Positions 1 through 5,628 of a stretch of 6,671 bases of DNA are shown here, in pieces; position 1 is the first letter of the stretch, and each line of letters starts with the position of its first letter. The notes under the pieces are model-generated. The model had not been told where the DNA came from and ran no database searches. It worked only from the letters and a program-made list of their open reading frames with translations. A program made the translations under genes and the position numbers. This DNA comes from Vicinamibacteria bacterium (GTDB lineage: Bacteria; Acidobacteriota; Vicinamibacteria; Fen-336; JAGNNV01), in contig JAENWE010000293.1 in NCBI GenBank assembly GCA_016650185.1, positions 1 through 6,671 of the forward strand, in the 5' to 3' direction.

Positions 1-80
1 ACTTCGGGTCCTTCGCGATGACGGTGGTTTCTTCACAACGCCACGGACGAGGTCCCTGAGGCAACTCGCAGCATGGCCGG

Positions 81-120
81 AAAAGAAAAAGCCCCGGGGG
101 CCTTTCGGCCACCGGGGCTT
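81..120 (-). terminator. Rho-independent terminator after the TonB-dependent receptor gene
   Basis: Read on the minus strand, a 9-bp GC-rich stem (arms 112-120 and 89-97) continues past one mismatch (111/98) into a 4-bp GGCC/GGCC stem (107-110 with 99-102). It is capped by a GAAA tetraloop of the stable GNRA class at 103-106 and followed directly by the T-rich run TTTTTCTTTT (90-81). This lies about 50 bases past the receptor stop codon. The plus strand has no T-run after the stem, so termination should work only on leftward transcripts. Confidence 0.92.
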
Positions 121-171
121 GCGATCAACCTTGCGGGCCGAACGAAGCCCGGAAGGTCCCGTCAGGACTCG

Positions 172-3135
172 CTAGAACGTAATGCGAGCGCCCAGGCGGA
201 GGATGCGCGGGCTGATCACTTCGTCGATACGTCCGTACGTCGACGAACCGGCGTTGCGGGCTCGGGTCAGGACCAGATCGTTGTTGAGCGCGTTGAAAAG
301 CTCAACCGACGGGCTGATCGTGACCCGACCCACCTTCGTATTCCGCGCGAGGCGGAAGTCGAGGTTCGCCAGGCTGGGGTCACGGGCGTCATCGACGTTA
401 CCGACGAGGGCCCGCTGCGTTCCAGCCTGACCCGCCGCGATGTTGATCTCGGTCGGATAGATTCCGCCCTGACGAAGGAACAGCTGGACCGACAGGTCGA
501 ACGCGCCGGGCAACTGAACGATGCCGTTCGCGTAAACCTGCCACTTGAACGACGAGTAGAAAGTCGCCCGGCCTGAACCACCGGAAACGATCGAAACCGG
601 TCCGCCGTCCTTGTTCGGTGAGGTGTCGGTCTTCGTCGGGTTGTTGTCACCCTGCGAAGGCGTGCCCGAGAAGTGCTCCGTCCAGTCGTTGAGGGAGATG
701 GCAACGCGGCCGCCCCACTTGTTCGAAAGGCGCTTGTTCACGGTCAGTTCCGCGCCCTTGTACTGGTTCGAGTATCCATCGAAGTTCGTGCGGTAGCGAC
801 CGCCTGCACCCGCCGAGATTAGAGCGGCATTCGGCGAGAAGGTCTGCGCGGTGAAGGTCCCGGCCGGGCCACCCTGGTTGCTGGTTCGGGTCACGGTCAC
901 CGGAGCGTTCGCCGTGTAGTCACTGATCTGAAGGACGGAGCAGTTCGTGGCGGTGGGGCATGGCGCCGACAGACGCTGACTAGCCTGAAGGTTGGTGGTC
1001 TTGCGGTAGGTGATCGCGGCGCCGATGGCGAAGTTCGCCCCCAGCTCATGATCGATGCCCAAAACCACTTCGTTGTCCTTCTTGTTCTTCAGGTCTCGAT
1101 CAATCTTGCTAACCGAACCCGACGTCGAAGTCGGGTTCGCGGGATTGATCCCTCGGGAGAACAGGACATCAGACCCGATCTCGCTCACCTGAGGGATCTT
1201 GTCGCCGTTGGCGTCATTCCATGGGTATCCGATGTAGGTCTGCCCGGCCGGATTCTCAGTCGTGACATTGCCGAAACTCAGCTGCGCCGCATAGCGGGCG
1301 AGCGAGCCGCGAAGCACCGTCTTTCGGCCTTCATCCAAAGCGTAGGAGAAGCCGAGGCGAGGCGACAGATCCGTCCAGTCGATCAGAGTATCGCTGCCGT
1401 CGTACTTGAAGGCAGGGAGGCGGGTCGGGAAGGCCCCGCTAGCGGGAGACTCGCTGGCGAGATTCTTGGCACTCTGTTTGTCGATGCGCACCCCGAAGTT
1501 CGCGGTGAAGCGGTCCTTGGTGAAGACATCGCCCAGATAGATCGAGGCATACTTGCCGGCGTAGTTAGAGTAACCGTCGCGGTAGGCGGTGACGTAGTTG
1601 TCGCCGCCAGCGGAGCCGGGACCGTAGTAGTAGCCGCCGAGACCGCCGCCGCTGTAAGCGTCGATCGAGTTGGTCACGACATCGCGATACCCGAATCCGA
1701 ACTTGAGCTCGTTGTTGCCGCCCATGCCCGAGAAGAAGTACGAACCGTCGATATTCGCGGTTTTCTGGGGCCGGATCGCCTGATAGGTCTCAAAGGAACC
1801 GGTGGCCTGGCCGCTTTCGTAATCGATCGTGTACGGCTGATCGGGTCCGCCGCGGGGGAAGAGACCAAAGCCGGTGTCGTAGTAGGCCGCCTTCGCCGAC
1901 ATGAAGAAGCTCGGCGAGAACGTGTGGTTCACTTCGAGTTTCCACAGGCCGCCGGGAAGACCGCCTTCGATAAAGGCGTTGTCCTGGTTCCAGAGGAAGT
2001 CGTCGGTCTCGGTGACGCCGAAGCCAACGCCGCGGCCGAACTTCTGCTTGCTGCCCAGGAAGTAGAACGCCGACACCATCGTGTTGGGGTTCGCCTGCCA
2101 GTTCAACTTGAAGTTGTAGGAGGGCAGGATCGTATCGTCAAACTGGCCGGCGAGGCGGCAGTTCTTGATGTCCTGCTTGCCATAGGTGCCGTAGAACCAC
2201 AGTTTGTCCTTGACGAGCGGGCCTCCCAGGTCGAAGCCATAGTCTTTGATGTTGGTGATGTTGTTGGCATTCTTGCGGGGACCACCGCCGTCGGCCCTGC
2301 AGTGGGTGCTTCCGCCGCTGAGACGGGGGTCGCCCTTGAGCGCTTCAGGAAGGTTCGAAGACTGCCATTTGTCGTTGGTTTCGAGGTATCGGGCGCTGCC
2401 GTGGAACTGGTTGGTGCCGCGCTTGGTGACCAGGTTCATACCGAAACCGCCGGACTGCATGGTCAGGTCGCCGCCGCCGGTGGAAACGTTGATTTCCTGG
2501 AAAGCGCCGAAGTCGAAATAAGTTGGAGAGGCGCCGGTCGCGGACATGTCGGTGATGACCAGGCCGTCAAGCGACCACACGGTATCGGCAGTGCTCGCAC
2601 CCTTGCCGGCGATGGTGGCCTGCTGGCCGTTTTCGTTACCGCCGATGTTGACGCGGTCAAGCAGCGCGCCCGGGACCTGGGTCATAATGCCCCAGGGATC
2701 GCGGGGCGTCGGCATGTCCTGCAGATCCTGAGTGGTCAGGTTCGCACTGGTGCCGCGCTTCTTGACATCGACGAGCGCCGCCGTGGCGGTGACTTCGATC
2801 GTTTCGGTCTGGCCACCAATCTTGAGAGCGATGTTCAAGGTGGCGCTCTGACCGGTCTGAACCGACACCTTGCGGTTCGCGCTGCCGAAGCCCTGCAGCG
2901 CGATCGTCACGCTGTAGTCGCCGGGATCGACGTTGAGGAACCGGAAGGATCCATCCGCACCGGTCACGGTGCTGCGTGATCCGTTTTCGCCTGCGAGCGT
3001 CACCGAGGCGCCCGGCAAGACGGCGCCGGAACTGTCGGCAGCCTTTCCGTAGACATTGCCCGTTGCGGTCTGAGCAAGAGCCCCGACGCTGGTCATCAAT
3101 AATATGACCAAGCCGAGAGTAAATAGCTTTCTCAT
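172..3135 (-). CDS. TonB-dependent receptor, Oar-like, with carboxypeptidase-regulatory-like N-terminal domain
   Basis: Outer-membrane beta-barrel receptor of 987 residues, a usual length for the large Oar-like receptors of acidobacteria. These are thought to take up or bind large substrates using energy from TonB-ExbB-ExbD. Seen in the sequence: a signal peptide (residues 1-21, hydrophobic core FTLGLVILLM, AxA-type cleavage site A19-L20-A21). Then a carboxypeptidase-regulatory-like/transthyretin-like fold (about 24-105, with SGAVLPGASVTL and GSFRFLNVDPGDYSV). A TonB-box-like ETIEVTA follows (111-117), then a plug domain (about 125-245, including the family-typical SLDGLVITD near 188-195), and a long beta-barrel ending in Phe (RLGARITF), as expected of an outer-membrane beta-signal. 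A Gly/Tyr-rich stretch (about 492-530) is probably an extracellular loop. Residues 641-652 resemble an EF-hand calcium loop. The ATG is fixed by a strong Shine-Dalgarno. The substrate cannot be told from the sequence. Family very likely; function in detail unknown. Confidence 0.95.
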   Translation of the reverse strand: MRKLFTLGLVILLMTSVGALAQTATGNVYGKAADSSGAVLPGASVTLAGENGSRSTVTGADGSFRFLNVDPGDYSVTIALQGFGSANRKVSVQTGQSATLNIALKIGGQTETIEVTATAALVDVKKRGTSANLTTQDLQDMPTPRDPWGIMTQVPGALLDRVNIGGNENGQQATIAGKGASTADTVWSLDGLVITDMSATGASPTYFDFGAFQEINVSTGGGDLTMQSGGFGMNLVTKRGTNQFHGSARYLETNDKWQSSNLPEALKGDPRLSGGSTHCRADGGGPRKNANNITNIKDYGFDLGGPLVKDKLWFYGTYGKQDIKNCRLAGQFDDTILPSYNFKLNWQANPNTMVSAFYFLGSKQKFGRGVGFGVTETDDFLWNQDNAFIEGGLPGGLWKLEVNHTFSPSFFMSAKAAYYDTGFGLFPRGGPDQPYTIDYESGQATGSFETYQAIRPQKTANIDGSYFFSGMGGNNELKFGFGYRDVVTNSIDAYSGGGLGGYYYGPGSAGGDNYVTAYRDGYSNYAGKYASIYLGDVFTKDRFTANFGVRIDKQSAKNLASESPASGAFPTRLPAFKYDGSDTLIDWTDLSPRLGFSYALDEGRKTVLRGSLARYAAQLSFGNVTTENPAGQTYIGYPWNDANGDKIPQVSEIGSDVLFSRGINPANPTSTSGSVSKIDRDLKNKKDNEVVLGIDHELGANFAIGAAITYRKTTNLQASQRLSAPCPTATNCSVLQISDYTANAPVTVTRTSNQGGPAGTFTAQTFSPNAALISAGAGGRYRTNFDGYSNQYKGAELTVNKRLSNKWGGRVAISLNDWTEHFSGTPSQGDNNPTKTDTSPNKDGGPVSIVSGGSGRATFYSSFKWQVYANGIVQLPGAFDLSVQLFLRQGGIYPTEINIAAGQAGTQRALVGNVDDARDPSLANLDFRLARNTKVGRVTISPSVELFNALNNDLVLTRARNAGSSTYGRIDEVISPRILRLGARITF

Positions 3136-3140
3136 TCGAA

Positions 3141-3147
3141 CTCCTCC
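3141..3147 (-). promoter_or_regulatory. Ribosome binding site of the TonB-dependent receptor gene
   Basis: GGAGGAG on the minus strand, 5 bases before the ATG at 3135. It is a near-perfect Shine-Dalgarno sequence and decides the start. The signal peptide begins directly at this ATG, which agrees. Confidence 0.9.
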
Positions 3148-3201
3148 AATAGAGTCAGTTTGCTGGACGAAGTGACCAGCCTGCCTGAACGTACAGCAAG
3201 C

Positions 3202-3210
3202 AGGATACCA
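3202..3210 (-). promoter_or_regulatory. Candidate extended -10 promoter for the receptor gene
   Basis: The minus strand reads TGGTATCCT, an extended -10 element (TG-n-TATCCT; 4 of 6 matches to TATAAT). It would start transcription near 3195, giving a leader of about 60 bases. No good -35 box lies upstream, which extended -10 promoters can tolerate. The element overlaps the inner edge of the inverted-repeat arm at 3208-3215. It competes with the candidate at 3242-3270; only one may be real. Confidence 0.4.
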
Positions 3211-3274
3211 GTTGATTGTTTGAACGACTTTGACTCCTCAAAGCCTACTGAAATGAGGAGGTTGCGTCAACTGG
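3208..3274. repeat. Nested inverted repeats, possible operator upstream of the receptor gene
   Basis: Two perfect inverted repeats sit one inside the other. The outer arms are CCAGTTGA (3208-3215) and TCAACTGG (3267-3274), 8 bp each. The inner arms are CTCCTCA (3234-3240) and TGAGGAG (3254-3260), 7 bp each, with a 13-base loop. The structure covers both candidate promoters of the receptor gene, as an operator for a DNA-binding regulator might. If the region is transcribed from the upstream gene it could also fold as an RNA hairpin. The repeats are seen directly; the regulatory role is inferred. No T-run follows on either strand, so it is not a standard terminator. Confidence 0.6.
3242..3270 (-). 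promoter_or_regulatory. Candidate sigma70-type promoter for the receptor gene
   Basis: The minus strand reads TTGACG (3270-3265), a 17-base spacer, then TAGGCT (3247-3242). The -35 matches the sigma70 consensus at 5 of 6 positions and the spacer is ideal, but the -10 matches only at the three key positions (T1, A2, T6). Transcription would begin near 3235, giving a leader of about 100 bases. The -35 lies in the outer inverted-repeat arm, the -10 in the inner loop and the start point in an inner arm. Confidence 0.4.
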
Positions 3275-3318
3275 ACTCCCAACTCAGATTCGGTTGCATG
3301 AACTCTTGGAGACGCGAA

Positions 3319-3360
3319 AGAATCCAATGCATCTAAGCTATTTTTCAGAATATTGGATCT
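3319..3360 (-). repeat. Inverted repeat just past the hydrolase gene, possible weak terminator
   Basis: A 7-bp perfect inverted repeat (ATCCAAT 3322-3328, ATTGGAT 3352-3358) extends by two more pairs (3319-3320 with 3359-3360) around one bulged base, enclosing a loop of 23 bases. On the minus strand it starts 7 bases after the stop codon of the TPR hydrolase. The stem is AT-rich, the loop long, and the following TCTTTCG a poor T-run, so termination would be weak at best. It may instead protect the mRNA 3' end or be chance. Confidence 0.35.
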
Positions 3361-3367
3361 GACTTCG

Positions 3368-5608
3368 CTATCTTTTCGCCCTAAGTCGTGCCTTCACACG
3401 TTCAATATCCCGACTTTCGAGGGCCAAAGGCGCGGCCTGGAGGTACTGACGGTAGTAAAGCTCCGCTTCCGCCGCGCGGCCCAACCTGTCAAGGGTCTTC
3501 CCGAGGTTGAAGAGGGTCTGGTAGTCGCGTGGATTCAGTTCCGCGGCTTTGCGCCAGCTGGCGATGGCTTCATCGAAACGACCCTCCTGCGCGGCCATCA
3601 CGCCCAGAGTGTTGTGGGCCTTGGCGATACTGGGATCCAGGCTGAGAGCCGAAGTGAGAGCATCACGGGCGTTCATCCGGTCTCCGGTCATCAAAGCGAG
3701 GGTTCCAAGGTTCACGAGACTCATCGGATTTCCCGGGTCGAGTTGTCTCGCGATTTCGAAGGCCTCCCGGGCCAGGGCGGTCTTCCCCACCGCGGCCCGC
3801 GCCAGCCCGAGCGCCGTGACCACGTCATAGTCGAGTGCGGCGGCTTTGGCGTAGGGCTCCAGGAGGTCAACCGCCTCCTGAGCCCGGCCGGCTTCGGTCA
3901 GATAGGCCGCGAGAAGAGAGAGTCCCTCGGGGTCGAGCGGCTTCAGTTCCACCGCCCGGCGGGCGGCCACGATGGCCTCTCCCAGGTTGCCGCGCGCCCT
4001 CAGCAGAAATGCCAGCTGAAGACTGACGCCCGCCATCCCGGGCCTTTGGCGAAGATTTTCGTTGGCCAGCGCAATGGCCTCGTCGATGCTCCCCCTCATG
4101 AAGGCGGTCACCACTTCGCGAGCCCGCACGTTGATCCCAATCAGGTTCTTGGGGTCGTCCTCCGCTGAATAGACGTCTTTCTGTTCGGCCTGCGACGCCG
4201 CCGCGATATAGCCAAGCGCCCGCAGACGCTCGAGCGTGGCCACGTCTTCGGCGGCGCGCTTGACTCCCAGGTCCATGGTCCTCACCCGGGCCAAAGAGAT
4301 CCGGAGGCGATCGAGGGTCTCCGGTTCGCGGGCCACCAGGTTCGTCTTCTCCCCCGGGTCGGACGTCACATCGTAGAGTTCCGGCAGGGGAAGATCGATG
4401 TACTTGTAGCGTCCATCGAAGATCCCGCGCAGCGGCGCCCATCCCTGGTTCAACGACGCCGAAAGGGCTTCGAAATAGGATGAGAACCCCTCTTTCGGCC
4501 GACCTCCCAGGGCGAGCGGCCACAGGCTGTCGCCTGGAAATCCCTTCGCAGCATCCATTCCGAGGGCGTCAAGGACGGTGGGGACGATGTCGATGTGACG
4601 GACCGGCGTCTCCACGGTGCGCCCGGAGACCCCGGGCAGTTTCAGAATCAGCGGGACGTGGAGAGTCGCTTCATAAGCGAACGTGCCGTGCGTCGATTCC
4701 CCGTGATCTTCGAGCGATTCTCCGTGATCCGCGGTGAGGATCACGAGCGTCTTGTTTCCCCACGGCCCGTCGAGGATCGACTTCAGGAGCGGTTCCAGCG
4801 CTGCATCCGCGGCTTCGACCTCTCCGAAGTAAGGAGCGTCGCGATGGCGCGACGCAAAGGGCTCGGGAGGCTCGTAGGGAAAGTGCGGATCGTACAGATG
4901 CACGAAGGCGAAGAACTGCACATCCTGATGAGCCTCGATCCACTGAACCGCGCGCGCCACCGTCTCGACGCCCTTGCGATCGGGGACCATGAACGGAGAC
5001 TGCCTTTCGATCCCGGCCGTGTGATCGTCATACACATCGAACCCGCGGTCGAGGCCGAACCTCGAGTCGAGGACGAAGGCGCTCACAAAGGCGCCGGTCG
5101 CGAAGCCTCTCGCCTTGAGGCGGGTGGCCAGGGTTTCCAGATCGGCGGGCACGCGGAAGCCGGTGTTGTCGCGAACCGTATGGGTGATCGGGTACTGGCC
5201 GGACAGAATGTTCACGTGCGAGGGCAGGGTCACGACGTTGTGCGCGTGGGCTTTCTCGAAGCGAACCCCTGCTTTCGCGAGCCGGTCGATCCAGGGGGTC
5301 TGAACATTCTTGTTCCCGTAGACGCCTATGGCGTCGGCGCGAAGGGTGTCGATGGAAATCAAGAGAACGGAAAGGCCGGGATCGCGGGGCACGCTGCGAG
5401 GCCGCGAGAGCAGGAACGCGACCGCGAAGAGCGCAATCAGGCCGACCAGGATCAGGACGGAGCGCCGGGAAGCGTTTCGGGCGAGCGCCGCCGCGGGTTT
5501 CGGGTCTCGTCTGCTGGCCACTTGAAGTGCGATTGTATGTCGTAGCGCTGCGCCCGGCCCGGTTTGGTGGGTTGCCTTCGCACGCCGGGTTGTGATCCCA
5601 TGAGCCAT
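3368..5608 (-). CDS. Membrane-anchored sulfatase-fold hydrolase (Thr nucleophile) fused to seven TPR repeats
   Basis: Enzyme of the alkaline phosphatase/sulfatase superfamily, 746 residues. In order: a basic N-terminus, one membrane segment (about 51-67, VLILVGLIALFAVAFLL) that should leave the rest in the periplasm, a catalytic domain (about 78-450), and a TPR domain (about 490-727). Probable metal ligands are D87 (in SIDTLRAD), D294 and H295 (in TADHGES); D240 and H242 (LYDPHFPY), H307 and H317 are other conserved-looking residues. The nucleophile position reads T127-L-P-S-H131. Formylglycine sulfatases have C/S-x-P-x-R there, whereas nucleotide pyrophosphatase/phosphodiesterases have T-x-P-N-H, so phosphodiester or phosphate-ester chemistry is more likely than sulfate ester cleavage. 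The C-terminus has six TPR units of exactly 34 residues (526-559, 560-593, 594-627, 628-661, 662-695, 696-727 truncated) after a less regular one near 492-525; they probably bind a protein partner. The ATG at 5608 has no Shine-Dalgarno and lies 20 bp from the divergent gene. A GTG at 5521 (residue 30) is an alternative that keeps the membrane segment. Fold very likely; substrate unknown. Confidence 0.9.
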   Translation of the reverse strand: MAHGITTRRAKATHQTGPGAALRHTIALQVASRRDPKPAAALARNASRRSVLILVGLIALFAVAFLLSRPRSVPRDPGLSVLLISIDTLRADAIGVYGNKNVQTPWIDRLAKAGVRFEKAHAHNVVTLPSHVNILSGQYPITHTVRDNTGFRVPADLETLATRLKARGFATGAFVSAFVLDSRFGLDRGFDVYDDHTAGIERQSPFMVPDRKGVETVARAVQWIEAHQDVQFFAFVHLYDPHFPYEPPEPFASRHRDAPYFGEVEAADAALEPLLKSILDGPWGNKTLVILTADHGESLEDHGESTHGTFAYEATLHVPLILKLPGVSGRTVETPVRHIDIVPTVLDALGMDAAKGFPGDSLWPLALGGRPKEGFSSYFEALSASLNQGWAPLRGIFDGRYKYIDLPLPELYDVTSDPGEKTNLVAREPETLDRLRISLARVRTMDLGVKRAAEDVATLERLRALGYIAAASQAEQKDVYSAEDDPKNLIGINVRAREVVTAFMRGSIDEAIALANENLRQRPGMAGVSLQLAFLLRARGNLGEAIVAARRAVELKPLDPEGLSLLAAYLTEAGRAQEAVDLLEPYAKAAALDYDVVTALGLARAAVGKTALAREAFEIARQLDPGNPMSLVNLGTLALMTGDRMNARDALTSALSLDPSIAKAHNTLGVMAAQEGRFDEAIASWRKAAELNPRDYQTLFNLGKTLDRLGRAAEAELYYRQYLQAAPLALESRDIERVKARLRAKR
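5532..5537 (-). promoter_or_regulatory. Isolated -10-like box inside the annotated start of the hydrolase
   Basis: The minus strand reads TACAAT (5 of 6 matches to TATAAT), with no recognisable -35 at the usual distance (GGGCCG instead). It would start transcription near 5525, a few bases before the alternative GTG start at 5521, which would then be nearly leaderless. It may be a chance match. Confidence 0.2.
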
Positions 5609-5613
5609 TGATT

Positions 5614-5618
5614 GGAGG
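5614..5618 (+). promoter_or_regulatory. Ribosome binding site of the VWFA-domain gene
   Basis: GGAGG, 10 bases before the ATG at 5629. This places the start at the beginning of a good signal peptide. The site occupies almost the whole 20-bp gap between the two divergent start codons, so the promoter of this gene must lie to the left, inside the annotated 5' end of the hydrolase gene. Confidence 0.8.
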
Positions 5619-5628
5619 CTTTCGCTCG

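Noticed and set aside
1..80. Possible end of another gene or a promoter to the left of the terminator
   Set aside because: Short open frames exist, but none shows a recognisable C-terminus or start signal, and no convincing -35/-10 pair is visible in 80 bases.
1048..2979. Open plus-strand frame of 643 codons opposite the receptor gene
   Set aside because: It lies fully antisense to a clearly coding receptor gene. Its translation is rich in V, A, G, R and E with no recognisable domain, no signal peptide and no good ribosome binding site. Long antisense frames are common in GC-rich genes.
3234..3260. Reading the inner inverted repeat as a rho-independent terminator
   Set aside because: The stem is only 7 bp with a 13-base loop, and no T-run follows on either strand.
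4595..5545. Open plus-strand frame of 316 codons opposite the hydrolase gene
   Set aside because: Antisense to the catalytic domain of the hydrolase. The translation shows no known fold and is rich in R, E, G and V, as expected for a mirror of GC-rich codons.
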